A stretch of DNA of 64,000 nucleotides from Syngnathus acus. Its lineage: Eukaryota > Chordata > Actinopteri > Syngnathiformes > Syngnathidae. The position numbers were made by a program, and so were the translations under genes. Below the pieces are notes generated by a model. The model was given only the letters and a program-made list of their open reading frames with translations, had not been told where the DNA came from and searched no databases. Every line of letters begins with the position of its first letter. The stretch's first letter is position 1. The stretch spans positions 297,501 through 361,500 of the forward strand of contig NC_051103.1 in NCBI RefSeq assembly GCF_901709675.1, read 5' to 3'. Shown in pieces: positions 20,150 to 31,580 of the stretch.

Positions 20150-20212
20150 GCGGATTTTCACCTATCGCAGGTGGTCTTGGAACCAATTATCTGGATAAAC
20201 GAGGGATTACTG
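20150..20212. mobile_element. MITE right-end fragment
   Basis: 'cgcggattttcacctatcgc' to 'aacgagggattactg' plus TA. This is the right terminus of the 'acagtaatccc' MITE family. 20215-20494 holds nothing recognised. Confidence 0.5.
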
Positions 20213-20496
20213 TATTTGTGCGTCACTGTATCCTGCATCAGAATACTCGTCAGATGACGGTAATTCATTTGACCGATGGCACAAAGCACACTCTACGTGT
20301 ATGACCAAGCCAGTGGCTTGCAATGGCGACTTCCGTGTCTGTCGCGTCCTCACAGCCATCTCCTCTAAATTCGCTCCATCGTTTTTGCTCTACCGCTATC
20401 ACAAAGAGCAATAATTTGCTCAATTGTAAGCTATTGGAAAGCCGATTGCTTCCGTTTCGCCATTTTCTCTCACTCTCCTCCGTAACTCTAGAACTA

Positions 20497-21913
20497 CCGT
20501 ATTTTTCGCACCAAAAGGCGCACTGGATTATAAGGCGCACCCACATTGAATTTTTTATTTCAGAAATTATTTCATATATAGGGCGCACCGGATTAAAAGG
20601 CGCATAAAATAGAAGCTATACTGCAACAAACTGAGGTTGACTACGGTTGCGCTATGCATCCACTAGCCAATAACCAATGAGCCCTCTGTAAACAATCGCG
20701 TTTCTCAAACTATCTCCTATAAAATGATCGGAACTGACTAAAGTTCGATCTAACACATTGGTACTGCTTACCCATGTTTGCCCTCCATATCGATCCGTAA
20801 ATTTACTCGAAACATTAACAGATCAGCCTATTTTGAAATTAAATAGCCTCGTGCGTAAAGCAGCTATCATTATAGCATTAGCCACCCGCAAACTCCCATG
20901 AGCCTCAGCTCGCAGACTCCCTTGAGCCTCAGCAAAGTGTCGTGGCAGCCCCCTGTAAACAATCGCGTTTCTCAAACTCTCTCCCATAAGATGATCGGAA
21001 CTGACTAAAGTTCGATCTAATACATTGGTACTGCTTACCCATGTTTCCCTTCCATATCGATCCGTAAATTTACTCGAAACATTAACGGAGCAGCCTATTT
21101 TGAAATGAAATAGCCTCGTGCGTATAGCAGCTATCATTATAGCATTAGCCACCCGCAAACTCCCATGTGCCTCAGCTCGCAGACTCCCATGAGCCTCAGC
21201 AAAGTGTCGTGGCAGCCCCCTGTAAACAAACGTGTTTCTCAAACTATCTCCTATAAAATGATCGAAACTGACTAAAGTTCGATCTAACACATCGGTACGG
21301 CTTACCTATGTTTCCCTTCCCTATCGATCCGTAAATTTACTCGAAACATTAACGGAGCAGCCTATTTTGAAATTAAATAGCCTCGTGCGTATAGCAGCTA
21401 TCATTATAGCATTAACCACCCGCAAACTCCCATGACCCTCAGCCCGCAGAGACGCAGAGTCCCATGAGCCTCAGCAAAGTGTCATGGCGGCCCCCTGTAA
21501 ACAATCACGTTTCTCAAACTCTCTCCCATAAAAGTGATCGGAACCGACTAAAGACTGATTTAACACATTGGTGTTGCTTATTTATGATTCCGTTGGATAT
21601 TGATCCGTAAATGTACTCGAAAACATTAACGGAACAGCCTATTTTGAAATTAAATAGCCTCGCGGGTACAACACCTATTCAGTGGCGCCCCTGACCACGG
21701 TTGCCGTAATGCTGGGAAGCGATGCGACCTTGTAATTTACTTGTCGTACTAAAACGTACTGAAACATTTTGGCAGAGCGCTGTGTACAACCAGTATGGAT
21801 CAACAAATTCATCAATTGATCCATATATAAGGCACTCTGCATTATAAGGTGCACTGTGTTTTTTTGAGTAAAATTAAAGTTTTTAAGTGCGCCTAAGAGT
21901 GCGGAAAATACGG
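20497..21913. mobile_element. 1.4-kb TA-flanked MITE carrying an internal satellite
   Basis: Termini CCGTATTTTTCGCACCAAAA and the inverted TAAGAGTGCGGAAAATACGG are flanked by TA at 20495-20496 and 21914-21915. 'aaggcgcac' motifs repeat inside both ends. Most of the interior is the 267-bp tandem array listed next. No transposase is present. Confidence 0.8.
20686..21690. repeat. ~267-bp tandem array inside the MITE (about 3.7 units)
   Basis: 'ctgtaaacaatcgcgtttct' begins units at 20686, 20953, 21220 and 21495. Each unit also holds 'gatcggaactgactaaagtt', 'atcgatccgtaaatttactc' and 'aaattaaatagcctcgtgcg'. The last unit is the most diverged. The long reverse-strand open frame at 20823-21290 is a by-product of the array. 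Confidence 0.88.
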
Positions 21914-21954
21914 TACATTCTCCCTTGTTCTCCCATGTGGGATGGGCTTACAGT

Positions 21955-22915
21955 TTACATCACCTCTTTATGAGCCAGCAAGAGCAGAACCCAGAACCAT
22001 GACACTCCCCTATTGGCGGGCCGGAAGTGGTGGCCAAATCACTGCCCATCTCCTCCTCCTGGTTCCCAGTTAAGATAATCAGTCCTGCTGCATAACCAGC
22101 AAGAGGCTCTCTGCTGCCTCCCCCATCCTGCGATCTGCTGTTTTTCTCTCCCTCCCTGTTATTCCTGATTGGGCAGGGAATCTCTACACCCGACCTCGAC
22201 TGGGAGCATGCCTCCCATCTGTTTCCCCTGCAGTCATGCAAGAGATTCTGGTATGTGGTGCTCTTTCTATTGAAAGCCTGTTCAAACCCTCTTCACATGG
22301 GACTGTGAGTTCTATGAGGATGATATTCTTTGCCTCTTCAGACCACAGAACCACATCTGGTCTCAAGATTGTCTGGACAAGTCTTTCCCCTGAGTCTACC
22401 TTCATTTCCCATAATTAGGCCTTTTGGAGCAGGTTGATTCTTGTTGCTATGCTTTTGTCCTTACCAAACAAACGTAATAGATGGTACAATTTTCCTATGT
22501 GTTTGTCTTTTCTTGCATTTCTCCTGTTCTAAGGTGCTCCAAGTCTCATGAAAACCTTGTCGTGACTGTATCTTCCTTGGACGAGTGCCGTTTTACACCC
22601 TGACACAATGTGTACTCTGGTAGCCCTTTCCCCACAAAGCTTGCACAATGGGTTCTCCCACGTAGCTTCAACATACTTTCAGCTTGTGCGACAGACAAGT
22701 CAGCTGCCCACTAATGTCCAGATCTTGTGAGGATGGCTACATGTCTGACTTGTTCGTCCCGTATGTCATTGTGCCTCAGCACTTTGCTACTTTCAGTTCT
22801 TCCACCATGGATGACAGAGAAAGTTGGAGCTGCCCTGATCTTATATACAGGAAGCTCTGAGAGATTCCCAACCATTTACAGAGGTACATGTTGATCTTCG
22901 ATTTCTTTTACGCTT
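21955..22915 (-). pseudogene. R4/Dong-type (Rex6-like) LINE fragment: zinc knuckle plus REL endonuclease
   Basis: Reverse-strand codons read, in order, a CKLCGERATRVHIVSGC-type CCHC knuckle (about 22670-22600), then RPDVVLWSEEAKNIILIELT (about 22370-22310). The latter is the RPD...E..ELT core of a restriction-enzyme-like endonuclease. A diverged LHDCRGNRWEA and CCWL/SCWLLAHKE tail follows. This arrangement is known for R4/Dong/Rex6 elements. Several frameshifts and the lack of an RT domain show a decayed 5'-truncated copy. Confidence 0.5.
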
Positions 22916-23422
22916 GTCATGGGGACGTCAAGTCAAGTCAAGTCAAGTCAAGTTTATTTGTATAGCCCTAAATCACAAGCAGTCTCAAAGGGCTTCACAT
23001 AGACAAAAATTGACAATTATTCTCAAAGCATCCCCTGATCTTAAGCTCCCAAAAGGGCAAGGAAAAACTAAAAAAAACCCTGCCAGAGGAAAATGAGAAA
23101 CCTTGAGAAGGGACCACAGATGGAAGGATCCCCCTTTCAGGATCACCAGGCTGCAATGGATGCAGAGAGGGCACAAATAATACATAATATGAAAATCAAT
23201 GAAAAAGTGGATGTCCAAGTCAAAGCGAAGAGCTGCCGGAGGAGCCCTCAATTGTCCTGGCAGTGTCTTCGGGGAGGTTGAGCTGCAGTTCCCCCATCCT
23301 GAATTGGTCCACGAGTATCCAGATAGCCGCTGTCAGCTTGGGTGCCACCTAACCACCTCCCCAGCCGGGGAGGGGTGGGAGAGGGAGAGAAAACAAACTC
23401 CAGCCGAATCGGCCACTACAGG

Positions 23423-26400
23423 TTAATAAAAGGCCATATCATAGAAATGTGTCTTTAAACGTGTCTTAAATGTTTCTACTGAGGTAGCAGTTCTAATATC
23501 AATTGGTAGGGCATTCCAAAGCTCTGGAGCCCGAATAGAAAATGCTCTAGACCCTGCAGACATTTTCTTGGCCCTCGGTGTCGCTAAAAGACTAGCGTTT
23601 TGCGAACGAAGGTTACGAGACGGAACATAAGGAACAACTAGGTCGACGAGATATGAAGGCGCTAAGCCATGCAGTGATTTATAGGTTAATAGAAGAACCT
23701 TGAAGTCACATCTTAAATGGGCCGGGAGCCAATGTAAGTTGGCTAATATTGGGGTAATGTGATCAAATTTTCTTGTCCGTGAGAGCAGCCTTGCAGCAGC
23801 ATTTTGTACTAACTGTAGACTTTTGATGTGGGACTTAGGAAGACCAGAGAATAATACATTACAGTAGTCCAGGCGCGACGTGACGAACGCATGTATAATA
23901 GTTTCCGCATCACCGGTCGAGAGGATCGGACGAATCTTTGCAATATTACGAAGGTGAAAAAACGCAATTCTGGTTATATTCTTAACGTGCTTTTGGAAGG
24001 AGAGCGTTTGGTCAAATATTACCCCAAGATTAGTTACAGTATCGCTCTGAGTGATAGTACGGTTATCTATAGTTATAGTGGTTTCCTTCAAGTGCGACGG
24101 GCTGGTTCTGCTCGACATCGGCGAAAGCGAGTTTTGTGGCGATCTGAACTTTGAAGCGGGGACATTAAAGGCGCTCGGTCTGCGCCGTCCTGGAGCGTCG
24201 CCGGACTCGCCTGCTATTCTTCCCCCGGTTGGGCGTCCGGGCCTGGCTGGCGGCCACCCCAGCTCGCCCGGCCGTGCCTTCCATTCTTCTGGCGGACGTT
24301 CGATCGCTGGACATCAACATGCCTGCTGAGTTCGGCGGACCGGACAGTGCGTAGCTGCTGTGCGTCTGGAGCGGATGGCGCGCTATCGGGCGGACCGGGC
24401 CATTGTACGAGGGGGAACATCGCGTGGAGGTGGACTGTGCGTCTACATCCGTGAAGAATGGTGCCGGGACTTTGTTGTGGGATGCCAGCACTGCTCGCCA
24501 CTGGCGAAGTTTGTGATCTCCGGGCTGTTGGGGTCCTGAACTCTCTCCCCGTTGTTTTACTTGTGTGTTAATCGTGTGCTGTGTCTCGTCACCGTGGGAT
24601 AGGGGGAACGGTATTTCGGTTTCTTTGTGTGTCCTAGCATGAAGGAATTGACAATAAAGCTGACTCTGACTCTGACTTAAATAAATGTTGATAACGAGTT
24701 GGACCAATTATCAACATCTCAGTTTTATCTGGGTTAAGACGAAGGAAGTTGAGAGACATCCATTGCTTGATCTCCGCAAGGCACGCCTCAAGATTACAAC
24801 AATCCCGCGGATCTGTCATCGATAACGGCATAGTATATAATTGGGTGTCATCCGCGTAGCATTGAAAACTAATATTATATTTACGTATTATGTCCCCAAC
24901 CGGAATCATAGATATATTAAATAGAATTGGTCCGAGTACCGATCCCTGTGGGACACCACACGTAACATTATAGAGCTCAGAGGACGTATTGCCATGGACC
25001 ACTCGGTGCGTCCTGTCTGATAGATAGGAATGGAACCAGCCTAGTGCTGACCCTGAAATACCAACACAACTTTTAAGACGCCCTAATAAAATATCGAAGT
25101 CTACAGTGTCGAAGGCAGCACTAAGATCGAGTAGTAACAATACAGATGAAGTGTTTGAATCCATAGCTATGAGGAGATCGTTAGTCACTTTAGCAAGTGC
25201 TGTCTCAGTGGAAAGATTAGCTCTAAAACCAGACTGAAAAGAGTCATATCGATTATTGGCGACCATGTAATCAATAAGCTGCTGCGCTACTAATTTTTCA
25301 AGAAGTTTTGCTATGAATGGGAGGTTTGAAACTGGCCTATAATTACTGAGACAGTCCGGGTCAAGATTTGGTCGCTTAAGTAACGGTTTAATGATAGCGG
25401 TTTTAAAGGCTGTTGGCACTATACCAGAGGAGACAGACAGATTGATTATATTTAAGACGGACGGTCCTAAAATTTGAAGTAATTCTTTCAGTAGTTTGGC
25501 TGGAAGAGGGACGAGTAAACATGTTGTTTGTTTAGCCGCACTAACCAATTGTGTAAGCCTTTCAAGGGACACGCTTTTAAAATTTGAGAGGGTTATTACA
25601 TGATCATCAGCGCTGGTAAACGGCGGTCTCGACTGAGCGATTGGAATGGTGTTCTTGATCTCGTCCCTAATGGATTCAATCTTTTGAGCAAAAAATGTCA
25701 TGAACTCATCAGCTGAGTGGAAGGAACTATCGGGGGTCGGCTGGCGTAGAGTCAACTTTGCCACTGTATCAAATAGGTGTTTAGGATTGTTTTTATTGAG
25801 ATTAATAACTTGCGAAAAATAACGGGTTTTTGCTAAGATAAGCGCATCTTTATATTTCAGGAGGCTATCCTGCCATGCCTGATGGAAAACCTCAAGTTTG
25901 GTTAAACGCCATCTGCGCTCATGCTTTCTACATAATTGCTTAAGCGTACGCGTTTCATCTGTGAACCACGGAGTAGGCAATCTACGGCGAGTTTTCAGAC
26001 GTAACGGCGCCACAGAGTCAATGTCATTTAACAATGTCGCATTGAATTCATTTGTAAGATTATCAATAGAGCCGATGTATGCGGGAAATATGGCGGTTGC
26101 CGGCGACAGTAACTCAGATAGCGCAGTTGCAGTCATGGAGTTAAAATTACGGCTCCTATAATTCTGATTGCTCTCTTGTCTTTGACAAGGAACTAAAATT
26201 TCAAATTTTATTAAGTAATGATCAGACAGAACAGTAGTGTATGGCAGTACTGCGATATTTGAGGTTGCAAGTCCTCGGGATAATATCAGATCTAAGGTAT
26301 TTCCATTCTTATGCGTTGCTGCCTGTACGGCTTGCATAAAACCAAACGTATCAGTTAAAGTCTAAAACGCCGAAGTAAGTGGCTCTGACGGTAAATTCAT

Positions 26401-27219
26401 GTGGATGTTGAAATCGCCCATGATAATTATATTATCCGCATTGGTCACTAGATCAGCCACGAATTCTGAAAATTCATCCAGGAAGCCAGAGTAAGCCCCG
26501 GGTGGACGGTAAATAACAGCAAGATAAAATGACGGTAAAGCGGTTGATCGGACAGTGAGAACTTCAAATGTTTTAAATACGTTGATCGAACGAGGCCTAA
26601 ATCTAAGCTCGGAATTTGAGATGAGGGCGACACCCCCACCCTTTTTTCGAGGACGCGCCACATGCGAGCTCACAAAATTTGGAGGCGAGGCCTCGTTAAG
26701 CGGCAGCAGTTCATTAGGTTTTAACCAGGTCCCGCAAAGACCAAAAACATTTAGATTATGTTCCGTGATGAGGTCATTAACGAGAACTGCTTTCGTATGA
26801 AGCGATCTAATATTCATAAAACCGAGTTTAAGTGTAATCGGTCGATCAGGGTGCGTATCTATCGAAGGATTTTTAAACGAGATGCGAGTAAGATTGTGTT
26901 TTCTAGGCCTGACATCACCTTTCAAATGTTTGTTAGCGCGGTGGGACGATACGACCGTGGGAATTTGATAGTAAATATTTGTTACACATGTAAAATTATC
27001 TGAAACAGGCACCGTTTCATCAGCAAAACCGGTCGGGGTGGAGTGATTGGATTTTTCTACTACCCCAGTAGAAAGTGTGTTTATGTGTACTGTAGCACTA
27101 TTCAAACTGTCACGCTCTAGTCTACACGAGGAGCTATGTGCATGCTGGAAGTCTAGCCTAGTGCTAGTTAACTTTAGCTTAACAGACTCCAAACCCATCC
27201 TGACAGGTGGTCTAATCAC
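23423..27219 (-). pseudogene. L2 ORF2: APE endonuclease plus reverse transcriptase, one stop and one insertion
   Basis: The endonuclease portion shows LGFMNIRSLHTKA, GGGVALIS, VIYRPPGAYSGFLDEF and IIMGDFNIHMN. The frame stops once at 26362-26364 and continues with TLTDTFGFMQAVQ and LSDHYLIKFEI. The RT portion carries NYRPVSNLPFIAKLLEK, LLDLSAAFDTVD, GVPQGSVLGPILF, and CYADDTQLY with an intact catalytic YADD. After the insertion at 24170-24676 it resumes to SRLDYCNVLFSGLP and LHWLPAHLRC, and ends at 23423. One substitution and one insertion separate it from an open frame. Confidence 0.88.
24170..24676 (+). mobile_element. Internally deleted Rex1-like LINE (5' piece joined to 3' end)
   Basis: A 507-bp insertion in the L2 ORF2, flanked by TTAAA at 24165-24169 and 24677-24681. 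Its left part reads decayed endonuclease N-terminal codons (VLLADVRSLDINMP, then in another frame CVWSGWRAIGRTG and RGGTSRGGGLCVYIREEWC-like sequence). Its right part is the 3' UTR seen at 1825-2261 and 55753-56106, ending in (TGACTC)n. The RT region is missing. It looks like a small non-autonomous derivative that moved as a unit. Confidence 0.7.
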
Positions 27220-27249
27220 CTGTGCCCCGGTCTGCTCTAAAGTGACCTG

Positions 27250-27850
27250 TCATGAGTGGCTCAAACAGTAATCTATATTCCTAGAAAGAGAGTCACGGTT
27301 AGGGTGAAGGCCGTCCTTCCTCAGCAGGTCGGGGCGGCCCCAGAAGGAGGGCCAGTTATCTATAAAATACAGTCCCTGCTTTTTACAGAACCCAGCCATC
27401 CATCGATTAAGGGAGACTAATCTACTAAACCTCTCATCAGTGCCTCTCCCAGGCAGGGGGCCAGAGACAAATACTCGATGCCGACTCATCTTTCTGGCGA
27501 GATCACAAGTCCTCGCTATGTTTTTCTTTGTGATCTCTGATTGTCTCATCCTAACATCATTGGAGCCGACGTGTATCACTATGTCCGAGTAGCTAGTGTT
27601 GTTGGAACTACGCTGTTGACTAGACCTATTGCGAGTCAGCTCCCTAAGATTAGCTTCTATGTCGGGGTGCTCTGCCCCCAGGAATACACATTACCGTGGC
27701 TGGATTTTTAAGCGTAATATTTCGGGTAATGGAGTCACCTATGACCAAAGTGCGAGGGCCAGTAGACCGAGATGACTTTGGACGGCTATGCGTCTTACCT
27801 GGCTTATCTGGGCTAGCGGGCTGACTACAGTCCGCGTCTGTGTCCGCCAC
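27250..27850 (-). pseudogene. L2 ORF1: SGNH esterase-like domain
   Basis: The N-terminal piece (27850-27650) carries LVIGDSITRN, the GDS block of SGNH hydrolases. After a frame break the C-terminal piece (27579-27250) carries IHVGSNDVR (the GxND block), VSGPLPGRG and DGLHPNRDSLS (the DxxH catalytic pair). ORF1 esterase domains are known in CR1/L2-clade LINEs. Their role is thought to be in lipid or membrane interaction rather than catalysis of transposition. The frame break makes it non-functional. Confidence 0.72.
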
Positions 27851-28049
27851 ATCTACTGTTATCGTGCAATTCTGCTCTAACTCAGGACGTCATGGCAACT
27901 TCATACGTTGTCAATAGCCACGGGTTTTGGCAACAATCCGTGCTGATAAAGCCATGCTCCATTAGAGCCCTGACTTTCCAATCATCCTCAGCCATTCTTC
28001 TGTGCTTTTCTGTACTGGTAACGCTGTACGCTTGCAAGGTGCTTGATTT

Positions 28050-28560
28050 GATTCAAGATTCAAGAATTTTTATTCGCCGTGTTTGAGCGTGCCAAACAAG
28101 GAATTTGACTTCAGTACATCACAGCCTCTGTTCAATATTTCGGTGTCTAACAACACTCAGGACATGTGAAAAATGACAAATATTCTAAAACATCCCCTTG
28201 AGAAGAGACCACAGATGGGAGGATCCCTCTTCCAGGATGACCAGGCTGCAATGGATGCAGAGAGGACACATAGTACAAATAATGTAGACAATTCAAAAAA
28301 GGTGTGGAGAGCAGGATGTTATTGCACAGCAATGACTCTGAGACTCTAAGAGTGGTGTGAGTTCATCAGCGCGACAGCCTGGGGGAAGAAGCTGTCGCTG
28401 TGTCTGCTGGTTTTGGCGTACAGAGCTCTATAACGCCGCCCGGAAGGGAGTAGTTCGAACAGACTGCAACCTGGGTGAGAAGGGTCTGTAGAGACGTTAC
28501 TTGCACGTTTCCTGGTCTTGGACAGGTACAAGTCTTGGATAGATGGGAGGTTGATTCCAA
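28050..28560 (-). mobile_element. LINE 3' fragments, stacked
   Basis: Reverse-strand 3' end with 'caaattccttgtttggcacg' and 'aataaaaattcttgaatctt' at 28050-28115, and RT C-terminal codons KTSRHSDSFFPQAVALMNS at 28346-28440. Between them at about 28195-28265 is L2-like 3' UTR sequence ('ccacagatgggaggatccct'). At least two LINE fragments are present and their boundaries are uncertain. 27891-28049 is unassigned. Confidence 0.5.
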
Positions 28561-28564
28561 TGAT

Positions 28565-28800
28565 GTTGATCTAGCAATCACTTCTCCAACTGTCCAAAGT
28601 AATGAACAGTATGGCAGAGGGATGAAGAAGAGAGTGCAGGGAGTGTGTAGTGGGTGGACAAAGGTGGCAGGAGTGATTTGTGAATGAAGAATATCTGCAA
28701 GACTGAAGGGGAAAGTCTACAAGGTAGTACTGTGAACAGCTATGTTGTATGGCTTAGAGACGGTGGCACTAACAACGGGCAGGCAAAGCGCCTCAACCAA
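28565..28800 (+). pseudogene. RTE-type LINE fragment (RT C-terminal region)
   Basis: Forward codons with frame breaks read KRVQGVCSGWTKVAGVICE, then SARLKGKVYKVVL, then AMLYGLETVALT. This order is characteristic of RTE-clade RT C-termini. About 230 bp survive. Confidence 0.5.
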
Positions 28801-28857
28801 GGGAGGAGTAAGTCCCTCCATGTGCATGTCTTCAAGTAATTAGCACGGGTGGGTCCA

Positions 28858-29230
28858 GTAACTTCCATGGGTGAAGTGCGCTCACAACTCGCTCCTCAGC
28901 TCTGCCACGGGTCTCTCGCCATTCCACTGTGTCTTCGGATACCAGGCGCCTCTCTTTAAGGAACAGTAGTGGAGCGCCGTCTGTCCATCTGCGCTGGTTT
29001 GCGTGCTCCGCTGCCACCGGGTTTGGGCCAGGCCCGGGCCTCCCTCCTTCGTTCTGTTTCCAGCTATATCCGCCGGGCTAGCAAGCACCGGACTCCGGCC
29101 CCAACGTACCGGGTCGGGCAACAGGTGTGGCTCTTGGCGCGCGACTTGCCTCTACGGGTCGAATCCCGCAAACTGGCGCCCCACTATGTGGGACCCTTCC
29201 CCGTCAAGAAGGTAATCCACCGCTAACTTC
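28858..29230 (+). pseudogene. Ty3/gypsy integrase C-terminal fragment
   Basis: Codons read [20 protein letters not shown] (end of the integrase core), a stop, then after a frame change [19 protein letters not shown] and [18 protein letters not shown], the GPY/F module that closes Ty3/gypsy integrases. No LTR adjoins it. A chromodomain is not visible because the piece ends right after the GPY/F module. Confidence 0.75.
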
Positions 29231-29249
29231 CACCTGTCATGCTCTTCTT

Positions 29250-31580
29250 CTTCTTCTGTCATATGACTTCAGACTTGCAGCTCTGTTGAGGCGAACCAGG
29301 TCAACGTGTCGTCGTCCAGATCAATCAGGCCTTGTTTGCCATTCGGTGGCCGGTTTTTGGGGCAACTGCTGATGATGTGGTCTACCGTCTGGACTGGGTC
29401 CCCACACTCGCAGGAGGCAATATCTGCGAATCCCCACTCTTCATTGCAGCTCCATAGCGTCCAACGCCTGTCCTCAGGCGGTTGAGGGTTGTCCACTGTT
29501 TCCGGGGCAAGTCCTGGCCAGAGACGTCTGTGGGGTCATTGATGTAGTGATGCAGCCTAGATGGTTGTCCTGACTTCCACTGTTCTCTCCATTTGGTCTT
29601 GACCCAGGTGGCCTTGGAAGTTAAAAGTTAAAGTTAAAGTCCCAATGATCGTCACACACACACCTGGGTGTGGTGAAATTTGTCCTCTGCATTTAACCCA
29701 TCCCCGTGTGATTTTAATCCATCCCCTGGGGGAGAGGGGAGCAGTGAGCAGCAGCGGTGCCGCGCTCGGGAATCAGTTGGTGATCTAACCCCCCAATTCC
29801 AACCCTTAATGCTGAGTGCCAAGCAGGGAGGCAATGGGTCCCATTTTTATAGTCTTTGGTATGACCCGGCCGGGGTTTGAACCCACAACCTTCCAGTCTC
29901 AGGGCGGACACTCTACCACTAGGCCACTGAGCTGTCAGCTGATGTTGTGCTGAGCAGCTCATGGGCTTGGATGGCAAAGGGGCGTCGTGACTAGGCGCAC
30001 GCGTCGTGGTGTCTCTGTGACCATCTTATGGAGGAGGTGGGATTCACTGGTCTGTGCCTTTCGGGAGAAGGCCAGCGTGGCTGCTTCTTGTCTGATGTTA
30101 GCCGGGGCGATGCCTGCGAGGACGGGCAGTTGGTTTACTGGGGTGGCTCGCAGGCACCCCGAGACAGTCCGCAGGGCGCTGTTAAGGGCAACGGCCAACT
30201 TCTTGACATTGGGGCTACGGTACCAGGCCGGGTCACAGTACTCGGCAGCTGAGAACACGAGGGCCAGCGTGAACATGTGCAGTGTCTTCGTCGTGGCTCC
30301 CCACGGCTAAGCGGCGTATAAGGGCGGCACGGGCACTTGTCTTCGCCGTGGCACTGTCCAGGTGTTGTTTGAATGTTAGTGCTCTGTCAAGCTTCACACC
30401 GAGGTACATGGAAACGGGCTGATGCTGTAGCCGGGTATTATCCACCATGACGTTCAGCTCACGAGCTGCATCCTTGTTGTTGAGGTGGAACATTGAAGAT
30501 GTTGTCTTGCCCATGCTGAGCTTGAGATGCCAATTCCTCATGTATGAGGACAGGATATTCATGTCCTCGGAGAGGCCCTGTTCTGCTTCTTCCCAGGATG
30601 GCTTACTAAGTAGGATGGCCAGGTCAACTGCATAGCCATACTTCTTTAACTGGGTTGCAGGCAGGTCATGAATATAGAAATGAATGAATATATTGAACAG
30701 CATTGATCCAGGAGTTTCATATGCAGCCCACGCATCCAGACAGTGTCGTATGCAGCTGTGAGGTCAAAGAAGACAGCGCCAGCCTTCTCCCCTACTTGGA
30801 AGCTGTCTTCTATGTCTTGGCACAGAAGGGTCACCTGGTCCGCCGTGGACCTATCGTTTCGGAAGCCAGCCTGTTCTCTCGGCAACTGGGGGCCGATCAC
30901 TGGGTTGAGACGTGCATGGAGGAGACGTTCCGGGAGCTTGTATGGAACATAGAGCAGTGAGCTGGGTCGGTATCCTTTGGGGTCATCACTAGGCTTGTTT
31001 GGTTTCAACAGCGCAGTCACCTTTGGCACGGCGCCAGATCTTTGGTAGCTTCACGCACCAGAGACACATTGAGAGGAAGGAGCACAGCCAGTCGGTTGCC
31101 TTCTTGCCTTGATGTTTTATGTATTCCGGGTGGATGCCGTCGATGCCTGGTACCTTACCAGTTTTCAGCCGTTAGATGGCCAGCCCGATTTCTTGTGTTG
31201 TGAAGTCGTAGGATAGGTTGAAATCACAGCCTGGTGCCCTGTGCAGCTCATGGACCCTCGTCGATGTTCTTCTGGTGAAATCCTTGTCTGTGTTGGGGAA
31301 GCGGCCATTGCTCAGCAGTAGTGACGCGATAGAGTTTGCAGAGATGGGACATTGTGCTGGGATTGTCGACCTGCCCATCAGCTTGTTCATGGTCTGCCAC
31401 GCCCGACGGCTAGACAATGTGAAGTCAATTGATTCCACTGTCTCCGTCCATCTTTGCCTGCGTTTCTCATTTAGTCTGTAGATTAGGTTGTTCGCAACTA
31501 TGTCCCTGTCTTCACTAATTTGTGATTGTGTGGGCGCGAATGCCGCAGCAGTGCCGCTGGGGCATACCATTGTATGTGGG
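29250..31580 (-). mobile_element. Jockey-like LINE, 5' truncated and decayed
   Basis: Reverse strand: a pre-RT linker (31570-31172), RT fingers and palm with LLKPNKPSDDPKGYRPSSLL, REQAGFRNDRSTADQV and FDLTAAYDTVW (31029-30646), then KKYGYAVDLAILLS where YADD has become YAVD, LNVMVDNTRL and MYLGVKLDRALTFKQHL (30703-30233). A C-terminal CECGDPVQTVDHIISSC cysteine motif lies at about 29405. A SINE (29622-29942) is inserted. The missing catalytic aspartate and many frame breaks mark it as dead. Confidence 0.72.
29622..29942 (-). mobile_element. tRNA-derived SINE, complete head
   Basis: On the reverse strand the head begins near 29935 with CAGCTCAGTGGCCTAGTGG and continues to GGTTGTGGGTTCAAACCCC, matching the A and B boxes of an RNA polymerase III promoter in a tRNA-like sequence. 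The body ('tgaccccaattcc'-type, then 'ctgctcactgctcccctctc') and the tail 'gggactttaactttaac' follow. It is the reference copy for the truncated SINEs at 4971-5136 and 12723-12950. It interrupts the jockey-like LINE. Confidence 0.85.

Larger units (their letters stand above)
22928..27890 (-). mobile_element. Nearly complete L2-type LINE
   Basis: Read on the reverse strand it has an esterase-type ORF1 (27850-27250), an ORF2 with APE endonuclease and RT (27219-23423), a 3' UTR and a (TTGAC)n tail (22928-22955). It is interrupted only by the insertion at 24170-24676. ORF2 otherwise carries a single in-frame stop at 26362-26364, and ORF1 has a frame break between 27580 and 27650. This is the best preserved L2 in the window, and the fragment at 2555-5204 is a close relative. 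Confidence 0.88.

Noticed and set aside
15501-20212. A single 4.7-kb MITE between the 'acagtaatccc' end and the 'gggattactg' end
   Set aside because: trdmt1 exon C (15902-16230) lies between, so the two ends almost certainly belong to separate copies.
20823-21290. 155-codon reverse-strand frame
   Set aside because: It lies wholly in the 267-bp tandem array and repeats itself with the array period. No splice or homology support.
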